Assembly (NCBI GenBank): GCA_020636075.1
Contig: JACJYO010000001.1
Coordinates: forward strand, 1 to 64,000
Length of the DNA stretch: 64,000 bases
From: Lewinellaceae bacterium
GTDB taxonomy: Bacteria; Bacteroidota; Bacteroidia; Chitinophagales; Saprospiraceae
Direction: 5' to 3'
Below the pieces are notes generated by a model. It saw only the letters and a program-made list of their open reading frames with translations. It did not search any database and was not told where the DNA came from. Below are positions 52,897 to 61,758 of the stretch, one piece after another. Position 1 is the first letter of the stretch. Each line of letters begins with the position of its first letter. The position numbers were made by a program, and so were the translations under genes.

Positions 52897-53451
52897 ATGG
52901 TCAACATCAACCAATTGCACGATATCGAACCGCGCTGGTTTGCCATTCTGACACGCGCCAAATGCGAAAAAATGGTGCAGCGGCAATTGCGTAAAAAAAA
53001 TATACACGCCTACGTGCCGCTTCAGCGCCTGCTTCGGCGCTATCAGCGCAGTACGCGGTTGTTCGAAAAACCACTGATCAACTGTTACGTATTTGTGCAA
53101 ATCACCCGATCCGAATACCTGCCTGTTTTGGAAACCGAAAACGTGGCCGGCTTTGTGCGCTTCAACAAAGACCTGATCGCTATTCCGGAGGTTGAAATCG
53201 ACCTGTTGCGACGGATTACCCTGGAGGAGGGCCTTGACCTTGAAGTTGCACCGGGTAGTTTTGCCGAAGGCGATCGCATTGAAATAAGCGCCGGGAACCT
53301 TGCCGGGCTGCGCGGACGCATCGTGAAAAAAGAAAACAAGCAGCAGTTCCAGGTCGAGCTCGAACGGCTGGGTTATCAATTGCTGATTACTGTGGATGCA
53401 ACATTTTTGCAAAAATCCGGTTTGCTCCATCCTAACGAACTCAAGTTGTGA
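52897..53451 (+). CDS. UpxY-family transcription antiterminator (NusG paralogue)
   Basis: A 184-residue NusG-like protein of the RfaH/UpxY type, which loads onto RNA polymerase in the leader of a polysaccharide operon and stops premature termination. The NGN domain reads WFAILTRAKCEKMVQRQLRKK, then HAYVPLQRLLRRY and LINCYVFVQITRSE. A C-terminal KOW-like part follows at GDRIEISAGNLAGLRGRIVK. The start at 52897 (ATG) was chosen because the family begins just before PRWFAIL; the longer frame overlaps the Wzi-like gene. It probably serves the polysaccharide genes that follow. Its own 3' end lies in an inverted repeat. Confidence 0.93.
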   Translation: MVNINQLHDIEPRWFAILTRAKCEKMVQRQLRKKNIHAYVPLQRLLRRYQRSTRLFEKPLINCYVFVQITRSEYLPVLETENVAGFVRFNKDLIAIPEVEIDLLRRITLEEGLDLEVAPGSFAEGDRIEISAGNLAGLRGRIVKKENKQQFQVELERLGYQLLITVDATFLQKSGLLHPNELKL

Positions 53452-53587
53452 CCATGTAATAGAAAAGACTAGATTGACAGGAAAAAACAGGATTAAACGG
53501 CGGCAGGCTGTTTAAGCCTGCAAAAACCTGTTGCTCCTGTCAAAAAATAAAAAATTGTCTTCAGAACAGCTGGTCACAACTTGAGTT
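53438..53587. repeat. Layered stem-loop across the 3' end of the UpxY gene
   Basis: A perfect 17-bp inverted repeat, 53438-53454 and 53571-53587 (aactcaagttgtgacca and complement), includes the last codons and stop of the antiterminator gene in its left arm. Inside it, ttgacagg...acagg at 53474-53491 pairs imperfectly with 53527-53543, and an inner 7-bp hairpin (53503-53509 with 53515-53521) lies at the centre. Such a layered structure could terminate the operon or hold the leader signal read by the UpxY protein. It is followed by A-rich sequence and the metH promoter. Confidence 0.65.
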
Positions 53588-53662
53588 AACCAGGTTCCGA
53601 ATCGCTATGCTAATCAATGTTTAAAAAGTAAATCCGGAAGGCAATTGCCGGGTTCAGAATTT

Positions 53663-53670
53663 TACCTTTG
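53663..53670 (+). promoter_or_regulatory. -7 box of metH
   Basis: TACCTTTG matches TAnnTTTG exactly, 22 bases before the GTG chosen as the metH start. This argues against using the TTG that overlaps the box as the start codon. A convincing -33 TTTG is not seen. No cobalamin riboswitch is evident in the 215-base gap. Confidence 0.5.
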
Positions 53671-53691
53671 CCACTTCAATCTACAGGGACC

Positions 53692-56600
53692 GTGACGCAA
53701 GCTAATTTTACCGCACTTAACCAAGCCATGCAGCGCCGCATTTTAATCATCGACGGCGCCATGGGGACGATGATTCAGCAATACAAACTTGGTGAGGCTG
53801 ATTTTCGAGGTGAACAATTAAAAAATCATCATCGCGACCTGCAGGGCAACAACGACCTGCTGTCGCTCACCCGACCCGATGTGATCGAGGCGATTCACCG
53901 GGCTTACCTGGAGGCCGGCGCCGATATCATTGAAACCAATACGTTCAACGCCACCAGTATTTCGCAGGCAGATTACGACACCGGAGGATTGGCTTACGAT
54001 ATCAATCGCGCCGCTGCCGGTATTGCCCGGAAAGTGGCCGATGAATTCAATCAGCAGCAACCGGACAAACCCCGTTTTGTTGCCGGTGCATTGGGGCCTC
54101 TGAACAAAACATTGTCGTTGTCGCCCGACGTAAACAACCCCGGTTTTCGTGCCCTGCATTTCGACGAAGCGGTTGAAGCCTATGCCGAACAAACACGCGG
54201 GCTACTCGACGGCGGTGTGCATCTCCTGCTGGTTGAAACTATTTTCGACACCCTCAACGCCAAGGCGGCGCTGTACGCCATCGACACTGTTTTCGAAGAA
54301 AAAAACACCCGGATACCCATACTCATCTCCGGCACGATCACGGATGCTTCCGGGCGCACCTTGAGTGGCCAAACGGTGGAAGCATTCTGGATTTCGGTGA
54401 AACATGCCCGTCCTTTCGCGGTCGGGCTGAATTGTGCACTTGGCGCTAAGGAAATGCGGCCACACTTGGAGGCCCTAGCTGCAATCGCGGATTGTTACGT
54501 TAGCGCCTACCCGAATGCAGGCCTGCCCAACGAGTTTGGCGAGTACGACCAAACGCCGCACGAAATGTGTGATTTCATTGAAGACTTTTCCCGTTCAGAG
54601 TTGGTAAATATCGTCGGAGGTTGCTGCGGCACTACGCCCGAACATATCCGGCATATCGCCAAAAACGTGGAGGGCATCGCGCCCAGGCGGCCCAATGCAC
54701 ACCCGGCAATCGGCGGTGCCGGCGGCTTTACGGCACTTGCCGGACTGGAACCGTTGATTATCCGACCGGAAACAAATTTTGTAAACATTGGCGAACGCAC
54801 CAACGTGACCGGCTCCCGCGCTTTTTCCAAGTTGATTAAAACGGGACAGTTGCCGGAAGCGCTCAGCGTGGCCCGCCAACAGGTGGAAAGTGGCGCTCAA
54901 GTCATTGATGTAAACATGGACGAAGGCCTGCTCGACTCCAAAGCAGCCATGGTCGACTTTCTAAACCTGATTGCAGCCGAGCCGGATATTGCCCGGGTGC
55001 CAGTTATGGTCGACTCTTCCAAATTTGAGGTGATTGAAGCTGGCCTGAAATGCCTGCAAGGCAAAAGTATTGTCAACTCGATTTCGCTGAAAGAAGGCGA
55101 AGGCGAATTTGTACGGCAAGCCAAAATTTGCCGGCGGCACGGCGCGGCTGTCGTGGTGATGGCATTCGACGAACAAGGCCAGGCCGATACCGTGGAGCGG
55201 AAAGTGGAAATTTGCCAGCGGGCCTATAAAATACTGACCGAACAACTCGGATTCGACCCAAGCGACATCATTTTTGATCCCAATATTTTCGCAGTAGCCA
55301 CCGGCATTGACGAGCACAACAACTACGCCATCAACTTTATTGAAGCCACCCGGATCATCAAACAAACCTGCCCTGGCGCCCGGGTCAGCGGCGGTGTGAG
55401 CAATTTGTCGTTTTCATTTCGGGGCAACGACAAGGTGCGCGAAGCCATGCATTCCGCTTTTCTCTATCATGCCATCCAGGCAGGAATGGATATGGGTATT
55501 GTCAATGCGGGTTTGATTGAAGTGTATGAAGAAATCCCAAAGGATCTTCTGAAAACGATCGAAGATGTGCTTTTCAACCGGCATCCCGGTGCGACGGAAG
55601 CCCTGGTCCATTTTGCCGAATCCATCAAGGATAGTTCGGGCGGGCGGGCCGTTGAGAAAGATTTGGTTTGGCGGGAATCGCCCGTTGAATCCCGCATTAC
55701 CCACGCCCTGGTCAAAGGCATCACCGACTTTATTGAGGAGGATACGGAAGAAGCCCGGCAGAAATATCCCAGCCCATTAACCGTCATTGAAGGGCCGCTC
55801 ATGGACGGCATGAATGTGGTGGGTGATCTGTTTGGCGCCGGCAAAATGTTTTTACCGCAGGTGGTCAAAAGCGCCCGGGTGATGAAAAAAGCCGTGGCCT
55901 ACCTGACACCGTTTATTGAAAAAGAAAAAGAAAGCACGGGCGTGCAAAACCGCGGCCGCATCCTGCTTGCCACGGTCAAAGGCGATGTGCACGATATTGG
56001 AAAAAATATTGTCGGCGTCGTGCTCGGCTGCAACAATTACGATGTGATTGACCTGGGTGTGATGGTGCCTGCCGACAAGATCCTGCAAAGTGCCCGCGAG
56101 CACCAGGTTGATATCATTGGTTTATCCGGGCTGATCACTCCCTCCCTGGATGAAATGGTCAACATGGCCCGCGAAATGCAGCGCCAGGGATTTAACATTC
56201 CACTGCTCATTGGTGGCGCCACCACCTCCAAAACACATACCGCGGTTAAAGTGGAACCCCAATATGGCGCGGCTCCAGTCGTGCATGTGCTTGACGCGAG
56301 CCGGAGTGTGGCTGTTGCCAGTTCTTTGCTCACGCAGAACAAGCAGGAGAAACAAAATTTTAAAACGACGATAAAAGCCGAGTACGAGCAAATTCGGCAA
56401 GCGCGCGCCAACCGCCAGTCGGCCAAGGAATTTCGAAGTCTGTCTGAAGCCCGGGCAAACAAGTGGCAAACCGACTGGGCAAGTTTTACTCCGGTAAAAC
56501 CCACATTTCTAGGTGTAAAAACCTTTGAATCGTATCCATTGAAAGAGTTAGTGGATTACATCGACTGGACGCCCTTTTTTCAGAGCTGGCAATTGGCCGG

Positions 56601-57411
56601 AAAATACCCGGCAATTCTGAAAGACCCGGTAGTAGGTACTGAAGCGCAAAAACTATTCGACGATGCACAGGCAATGTTGCAACGGATCATTGCTGAACAA
56701 TGGATCCAGGCACGCGCTGTTATCGGATTTTTCCCGGCTAATAGTGTTGCCGATGATGATCTGGAAGTGTACACCGACGATTCAAGGCAAGGGGTTTTAA
56801 CTACGCTCCACCATTTGCGGCAGCAAAATAAAAAGGCCGAGGGGCTACCCAATTATTGCCTGAGCGACTTTGTGGCGCCCAAGGAAAGTGCCCGGCCGGA
56901 TTATATCGGAGCTTTTGCCGTAACGGCCGGAATTGGCATGGAAGCACAGGTCAAAAAGTTTGAAGCAGCACACGACGATTATCAGGCTATCCTGCTCAAG
57001 GCGCTTACCGACCGTTTGGCTGAAGCACTGGCTGAGCGCATGCACGAGCGGGTCCGGAAAGAATTTTGGGCCTATGCAAATGACGAACATCTGAGTAATC
57101 CGGAATTGATCGCCGAAAAATACCAGGGTATCCGGCCTGCTCCAGGCTACCCGGCTTGCCCCGAACACACCGAAAAACAACGTTTATGGCAACTCCTTCA
57201 ACCTGAAACATTGGGGATAACACTGACGGAGAGTTACGCCATGTACCCCGCAGCATCGGTGAGCGGGTGGTATTTTGCCCATCCCGAAGCCCGTTATTTC
57301 GGTTTAGGGCAAATCAGTAAAGATCAGGTGGAAAGTTATGCCCGGCGCAAGGGGATGGCAATTGCCGAAGCCGAAAGGTGGCTGGCGCCAGTGTTGAATT
57401 ATGATGTTTAA
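53692..57411 (+). CDS. metH: Cobalamin-dependent methionine synthase
   Basis: The full-length multidomain enzyme that transfers a methyl group from methyltetrahydrofolate to homocysteine, about 1239 residues. The homocysteine-binding domain shows RILIIDGAMGTMI and the zinc cysteines in VGLNCALG and VGGCCGTTPEHI. The pterin domain has GERTNVTGSRAFSKLI, VIDVNMDEGLLD and VMVDSSKFEV. The B12 domain carries DVHDIGKNIVGVVLG with the cobalt-ligand His, and GLSGLITPSLDEMV. The C-terminal AdoMet activation domain has SVSGWYFAHPEARYFGLG. The GTG at 53692 is preferred to a TTG eight codons upstream because that TTG lies in the promoter box. It interrupts the polysaccharide gene set but is an ordinary metabolic gene. 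Confidence 0.97.
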   Translation: MTQANFTALNQAMQRRILIIDGAMGTMIQQYKLGEADFRGEQLKNHHRDLQGNNDLLSLTRPDVIEAIHRAYLEAGADIIETNTFNATSISQADYDTGGLAYDINRAAAGIARKVADEFNQQQPDKPRFVAGALGPLNKTLSLSPDVNNPGFRALHFDEAVEAYAEQTRGLLDGGVHLLLVETIFDTLNAKAALYAIDTVFEEKNTRIPILISGTITDASGRTLSGQTVEAFWISVKHARPFAVGLNCALGAKEMRPHLEALAAIADCYVSAYPNAGLPNEFGEYDQTPHEMCDFIEDFSRSELVNIVGGCCGTTPEHIRHIAKNVEGIAPRRPNAHPAIGGAGGFTALAGLEPLIIRPETNFVNIGERTNVTGSRAFSKLIKTGQLPEALSVARQQVESGAQVIDVNMDEGLLDSKAAMVDFLNLIAAEPDIARVPVMVDSSKFEVIEAGLKCLQGKSIVNSISLKEGEGEFVRQAKICRRHGAAVVVMAFDEQGQADTVERKVEICQRAYKILTEQLGFDPSDIIFDPNIFAVATGIDEHNNYAINFIEATRIIKQTCPGARVSGGVSNLSFSFRGNDKVREAMHSAFLYHAIQAGMDMGIVNAGLIEVYEEIPKDLLKTIEDVLFNRHPGATEALVHFAESIKDSSGGRAVEKDLVWRESPVESRITHALVKGITDFIEEDTEEARQKYPSPLTVIEGPLMDGMNVVGDLFGAGKMFLPQVVKSARVMKKAVAYLTPFIEKEKESTGVQNRGRILLATVKGDVHDIGKNIVGVVLGCNNYDVIDLGVMVPADKILQSAREHQVDIIGLSGLITPSLDEMVNMAREMQRQGFNIPLLIGGATTSKTHTAVKVEPQYGAAPVVHVLDASRSVAVASSLLTQNKQEKQNFKTTIKAEYEQIRQARANRQSAKEFRSLSEARANKWQTDWASFTPVKPTFLGVKTFESYPLKELVDYIDWTPFFQSWQLAGKYPAILKDPVVGTEAQKLFDDAQAMLQRIIAEQWIQARAVIGFFPANSVADDDLEVYTDDSRQGVLTTLHHLRQQNKKAEGLPNYCLSDFVAPKESARPDYIGAFAVTAGIGMEAQVKKFEAAHDDYQAILLKALTDRLAEALAERMHERVRKEFWAYANDEHLSNPELIAEKYQGIRPAPGYPACPEHTEKQRLWQLLQPETLGITLTESYAMYPAASVSGWYFAHPEARYFGLGQISKDQVESYARRKGMAIAEAERWLAPVLNYDV

Positions 57412-57631
57412 ACCCATTTCCCGGGTTTATTGCCTAAGGTATGTTCTGCAACATATCAAAGGCGAAGCCATTTAAAAAATGAAAAAATGTCAACTAGGCG
57501 TTGAAACGCAGGAATTCAAAACTTTCTACCCAAAAAATGTAATATTGGAATACTGTTTGAACCTATTAATTATCACATGTTGATCCGCCTTAATTCTTAG
57601 CAAACCGGATTTACACAATTAGCTACAGCCT

Positions 57632-58750
57632 ATGATTCGCATGGTCGACCTCAAAACCCAATACGAAAACATCCGGGAAGAAATTGACCGCGCCGTTTTG
57701 GATGTTATCGCCTCCACCGACTACATCAATGGCCCCGCCGTAAAAACCTTCCAAGCCGAACTGGAAGCCTACCACAGTATTGACCACGTCATTCCCTGTG
57801 CCAATGGAACCGATGCGCTTCAAATTGCGATGATGGCCCTGGATCTGAAACCGGGTGATGAGATCATCGTGCCGGCGTTCACCTATGTCGCCACAGCCGA
57901 AGTAATGGCCCTATTAGGGCTCAACCCAATAATGGTTGATGTTGATCCCGACACATTCAACTTGGCTATCGGGCAGGTGGAAGCAGCCATTACCCCTCGT
58001 ACCAAAGCCATTGTTCCGGTGCATCTGTTCGGGCAGAGTGTCGATATGGAACCATTGCTACAACTGGCCCAGCAACACAATTTATTTGTCATTGAAGATA
58101 ATGCCCAGGCGATCGGTGCGAGCTACGAATTCAGTAATGGTACCCGCAAAAAAACAGGGACAATGGGGCATATCGGTTGCACGTCATTTTTCCCGTCCAA
58201 AAATCTGGGTTGCTACGGCGACGGTGGCGCCATCACCACTTACGACGCCGATCTGGCACAACGCCTCCGCATGGTGGCCAACCACGGCCAGAACAAACAA
58301 TACCATCACGCAGTAGTCGGCGTAAACTCCAGGCTCGATTCAGTACAGGCCGCTATTTTGAGTGTAAAATTGAAGCGCCTGGATGCCTATTGTGCCGCAC
58401 GCCGGCAGGCAGCCGACTATTACGATGCTGCCTTTGCAGATGTGCCGCAATTAAAAACACCAACGCGCGCAGCCAACTCCAGCCATGTTTTTCACCAATA
58501 TACCCTGGTATTGCAAGATGGCGATCGCGATGCATTGCGGCAAAGTTTGACAGACAAGCAAATTCCTGCGATGATTTACTATCCGATCCCCTTGTACAGA
58601 CAAAAAGCATACGAAAAATATTGGGCAGGCATTGAGTTGCCCGTAACCGAGACGCTTTGCCGTTCAGTTATTTCCCTGCCCATGCATACCGAATTGACCC
58701 CGGCAATCCAGGATCAGATTATTAGCGCTGTTCGGGATTATTTTAAATAG
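57632..58750 (+). CDS. DegT/DnrJ-type sugar aminotransferase
   Basis: A 372-residue PLP aminotransferase that puts an amino group on a keto-sugar nucleotide, of the kind used for UDP-2,3-diamino uronic or 2,6-dideoxy-amino sugars (WbpE/ArnB-like). Motifs are GTDALQIAMMAL, FTYVATAEVMALLGLNP, VPVHLFGQSVDME, EDNAQAIGA (PLP-ring Asp), and FFPSKNLGCYGDGG with the PLP lysine Lys190. The WbpE/WlbC-like overall layout and the neighbouring nucleotide-sugar dehydrogenase fit a UDP-amino-uronic acid pathway, but the exact sugar is inferred. Confidence 0.9.
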   Translation: MIRMVDLKTQYENIREEIDRAVLDVIASTDYINGPAVKTFQAELEAYHSIDHVIPCANGTDALQIAMMALDLKPGDEIIVPAFTYVATAEVMALLGLNPIMVDVDPDTFNLAIGQVEAAITPRTKAIVPVHLFGQSVDMEPLLQLAQQHNLFVIEDNAQAIGASYEFSNGTRKKTGTMGHIGCTSFFPSKNLGCYGDGGAITTYDADLAQRLRMVANHGQNKQYHHAVVGVNSRLDSVQAAILSVKLKRLDAYCAARRQAADYYDAAFADVPQLKTPTRAANSSHVFHQYTLVLQDGDRDALRQSLTDKQIPAMIYYPIPLYRQKAYEKYWAGIELPVTETLCRSVISLPMHTELTPAIQDQIISAVRDYFK

Positions 58751-58837
58751 AAATAATCCACCCATTCATGTAATACGGGTTATAAATCTTGTGGCCTGCC
58801 ATTTGCTGTAATCATTTCAATGAATAATAGAACAAAC

Positions 58838-60133
58838 ATGTACACCCAACTTAAAGACAAGAAGAAAACGCTCGCCGTTGTGGGACTAGGCTATGTTGGT
58901 CTGCCCATTGCACTGGCTTTTGCCCGGAAGTTCCGGGTGATCGGATTTGATATTAATAAAGATCGGATTGCGGCGATGCAGGCAGGCCAGGACCCCTCTC
59001 AGGAATTGGGCCCGGAAAGTTTTGAAGGCACTGATATTCAATTCACTGCAGACGAAGCGATCCTGAAGGAAGCCAGCTTTTTTGTCGTAGCGGTCCCAAC
59101 TGATGTCGATCCGCATAAAGTGCCCGATCTCACCCCGCTGAAAAAAGCCTCAGCAACAGTCGGGCGGGCACTCAGCAAAGGCGATTATGTAGTTTATGAG
59201 AGCACGGTTTATCCGGGTTGCACAGAAGAAGACTGCATGCCAATCCTGGAATCTGAAAGCAACCTCAAGGGCTACAAGGATTTTAAAATTGGTTATTCAC
59301 CGGAGCGGATTTCGCCGGGCGACAAAAGCAGGACAGTAACCGATATTTTGAAAATCGTAGCGGGTTGCGACGAAGAATCCACAGAAAATATTGCCAAGAT
59401 TTACAGCTCAGTGATCAAGGCCGGGGTTTACCGGGCGTCAACAATTAAAGTAGCTGAAGCGGCGAAAGTGATTGAAAACACCCAGCGCGACCTGAATATT
59501 TCTTTGGTTAATGAATTGGCCATCATTTTTGACCGGATGGATATCGACACCAAGGAAGTTTTGGCGGCGGCTGGTACCAAATGGAATTTTCAGCCGTATT
59601 CACCCGGTTTGGTTGGTGGGCACTGTATTGGTGTTGACCCGTATTACCTGCTCCATAAGTCCAAACAACTGGGTTATGACCCACAGGTTATCCTCAGTGG
59701 CCGCCGGGTAAACGATGGTATGCCTGCCTTCGTAGCCAAGCGCCTGGTTCAACTACTGACTCAAAAAGGAAAAAACTTGTCGGGTTGCAAGGTATTAGTC
59801 ATGGGGATTACCTTTAAGGAAAATGTAGCTGATATCCGGAACTCCAAAGTCGTGGATGTCGTACGGGAGTTGATGGATTACTCGATCAACGTACATATTC
59901 ATGACCCGCATGCCTCACCCAATGAAGTAGCACATGCCTACCGGCTGACGCTGCAGGATGAAATCTCAACCGGCTATGATGCCGTAATTATTGCCGTTGG
60001 GCATCGGGAATTCCTTGATTTAGACCACGATTATTTTATAAATATCCAAAAGGAAAACCCGATTTTACTGGATATTAAAGGCATTTACAAAAGGGAGGAA
60101 ATGAATTCAACCTTAACTTACTGGAGGCTTTAA
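58838..60133 (+). CDS. Nucleotide-sugar (UDP-GlcNAc/GalNAc) dehydrogenase
   Basis: A 431-residue NAD-dependent UDP-sugar dehydrogenase of the WbpA/TviB type that converts a UDP-HexNAc to the uronic acid. The Rossmann fold starts at VVGLGYVGLPIALAFARKF. Other motifs are YESTVYPGCTEEDCMPIL, FKIGYSPERISPGDK and the catalytic cysteine in GLVGGHCIGVDPYYLLHKS. A C-terminal substrate domain ends with VVDVVRELMDYSINVHIHDP. The start at 58838 (MYTQLKDKKK) aligns with the family better than the ATG six codons upstream. It is upstream of the aminotransferase partner type of reaction and fits UDP-amino-uronate synthesis. Confidence 0.93.
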   Translation: MYTQLKDKKKTLAVVGLGYVGLPIALAFARKFRVIGFDINKDRIAAMQAGQDPSQELGPESFEGTDIQFTADEAILKEASFFVVAVPTDVDPHKVPDLTPLKKASATVGRALSKGDYVVYESTVYPGCTEEDCMPILESESNLKGYKDFKIGYSPERISPGDKSRTVTDILKIVAGCDEESTENIAKIYSSVIKAGVYRASTIKVAEAAKVIENTQRDLNISLVNELAIIFDRMDIDTKEVLAAAGTKWNFQPYSPGLVGGHCIGVDPYYLLHKSKQLGYDPQVILSGRRVNDGMPAFVAKRLVQLLTQKGKNLSGCKVLVMGITFKENVADIRNSKVVDVVRELMDYSINVHIHDPHASPNEVAHAYRLTLQDEISTGYDAVIIAVGHREFLDLDHDYFINIQKENPILLDIKGIYKREEMNSTLTYWRL

Positions 60134-60138
60134 ACGCT

Positions 60139-60894
60139 ATGCGTCAATTTTTTTCAAAACTGTTTTCAAATGCGCCGTTGTCCGATTTTTCGGTCCTTGA
60201 GACAGATATGCACAGCCACTTGTTGCCGGGTATTGACGACGGCGTACCCACGGTAGAGGAAGCGGTAGAGGTTGCAAAAGCGCTCAGTGGCCTCGGTTAC
60301 CGGCGCCTGATAACCACCCCGCATGTCATGGAGCGGTACCCCAATACGGCTGAAATTATTAAGGAGAAATACCAGATCGTCCAGGAAGCAATTTACAAGG
60401 CGGGAGTTCCGGTAGAAATTTCTGCTGCGGCCGAATATTTCATGGATGACAACTTTGCAGCATTAGTAAAAAACAATGATTTGCTGACACTGGATGACCA
60501 CGGGCATGTGCTTGTGGAGATGTCGTTTTTGCATCCGCCACTCCCGCTCCAGCAATATTTATTTGACCTGCAAACCAAAGGATACATCCCCGTACTGGCC
60601 CACCCTGAACGCTACCCTTTTTATCACGGCAAGCTGGATGAATACCAGGCGCTGAAAGCGGCAGGTTGTCGCTTTCAGGTGAATATCCTTTCGATCACCG
60701 GGCATTACGGCCCTGATGTTCAACAAGCGGCGCAGTTGTTGCTGAAGAATAAACTGGTAGACTTTTTGGGTACGGATGCGCACCGCTTGCGCCATGCGCA
60801 AACCCTGCGCGCTGCGCTTCGGAGTGGTCATCTGGAAAAAATCCTTAAGAAATACACGTTTGCGAATATTGAATTTAACTCAACTGCCGATTAA
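60139..60894 (+). CDS. CpsB/CapC-type tyrosine-protein phosphatase (PHP)
   Basis: A 251-residue PHP-family phosphatase that dephosphorylates the tyrosine kinase of a capsule or exopolysaccharide exporter. Metal ligands are visible in DMHSHLLPGIDDG, TTPHVMERYPNT, EYFMDD, VLAHPERYPFY and GTDAHRLRH. The short gap (5 nt) after the dehydrogenase and the Wza/Wzc genes that follow make it part of the export regulator set. The catalytic metal residues are all present. Confidence 0.93.
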   Translation: MRQFFSKLFSNAPLSDFSVLETDMHSHLLPGIDDGVPTVEEAVEVAKALSGLGYRRLITTPHVMERYPNTAEIIKEKYQIVQEAIYKAGVPVEISAAAEYFMDDNFAALVKNNDLLTLDDHGHVLVEMSFLHPPLPLQQYLFDLQTKGYIPVLAHPERYPFYHGKLDEYQALKAAGCRFQVNILSITGHYGPDVQQAAQLLLKNKLVDFLGTDAHRLRHAQTLRAALRSGHLEKILKKYTFANIEFNSTAD

Positions 60895-60913
60895 CATTTT
60901 TCAAAACACTATT

Positions 60914-61732
60914 ATGGAGAAAACTACACAGTTAAATAAGCACGCCTGGCCACTAACAGGCCTTGCGCTTATTTTTTTACTAATCAGCCAAAGTGCATGC
61001 ATCAACCACCAAAAACTTGTCAATTTTGATCAGGGCCCCCCATTCGATAGCCTGCAGACGACTATTGCAAACCGTTCTTTGCGGATACAGCACGATGACC
61101 TGCTGGCCATAAGCGTTCAAAGCCAGACTGCAGACCCCAAAATCACAGCGCCCTTCACCAGCGTTCCGGCACTTGCCAGCGGTGGCGTCGGCGGAACCAC
61201 AACCACAGCCCCGCTTTATCTGGTAGATGTAAACGGACAGATTAACATGCCGCTGACCGGAAATATCTCTGTTGGAGGGCTCACCACGCAAGAAGCACGT
61301 GACACGATTACCGAGTATTTGAGCAGGTTTTTGAAAAGCCCAATCGTGAATGTACGGGTGTCCAATTTTCGCTTTTCCGTCCTTGGAGAAGTAAACCGAG
61401 CGGGAACTTACTCCGTAGGATACGAAAGTGTGAACTTGCTGGAAGCATTGGGACAAGCAGGCGATTTGACCAAATACGGCAACCGGGAGAATATTTTAGT
61501 TATCCGGCAAACCGATGGCAAACGCCGGTATGGCCGCGTCAACCTGCACCAGCGCGATGTGTTTAATTCTCCTTATTTCTACATCGAACAGGGTGATGTC
61601 ATTTATGTAGAGCCCTTACCGGCTAAAGTTGGAGAAACAGCTGACGGAACAAGCAAAGTTCTTGAATGGGCACTGCCTATTGTGTCGGTAGTTGGCCTGA
61701 TCGTAACCTTGTTTAATTTAGGGGGAAATTAA
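60914..61732 (+). CDS. Wza-like polysaccharide export lipoprotein
   Basis: A 272-residue outer membrane polysaccharide export protein. It has a lipoprotein signal with lipobox ISQSAC, the Poly_export motif HDDLLAISVQSQ, PLYLVDVNGQINMPLTGNISV and TQEARDTITEYLSRFL. An SLBB domain (FSVLGEVNRAGTYSVGYESV, ILVIRQTDGKRRYGRV) and a C-terminal membrane helix (about residues 250-268) follow. It should form the outer membrane channel together with the Wzc-like kinase downstream. The ATG at 60914 precedes the lipoprotein signal; a longer frame overlapping the phosphatase gene is not credible. Confidence 0.93.
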   Translation: MEKTTQLNKHAWPLTGLALIFLLISQSACINHQKLVNFDQGPPFDSLQTTIANRSLRIQHDDLLAISVQSQTADPKITAPFTSVPALASGGVGGTTTTAPLYLVDVNGQINMPLTGNISVGGLTTQEARDTITEYLSRFLKSPIVNVRVSNFRFSVLGEVNRAGTYSVGYESVNLLEALGQAGDLTKYGNRENILVIRQTDGKRRYGRVNLHQRDVFNSPYFYIEQGDVIYVEPLPAKVGETADGTSKVLEWALPIVSVVGLIVTLFNLGGN

Positions 61733-61758
61733 CCGGTGCGTTCCGGTATTTTCACCAC

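Noticed and set aside
53452..53691. Possible cobalamin riboswitch upstream of metH
   Set aside because: The gap holds a nested stem-loop and a promoter box, but I see no B12-box consensus or the expected element size.
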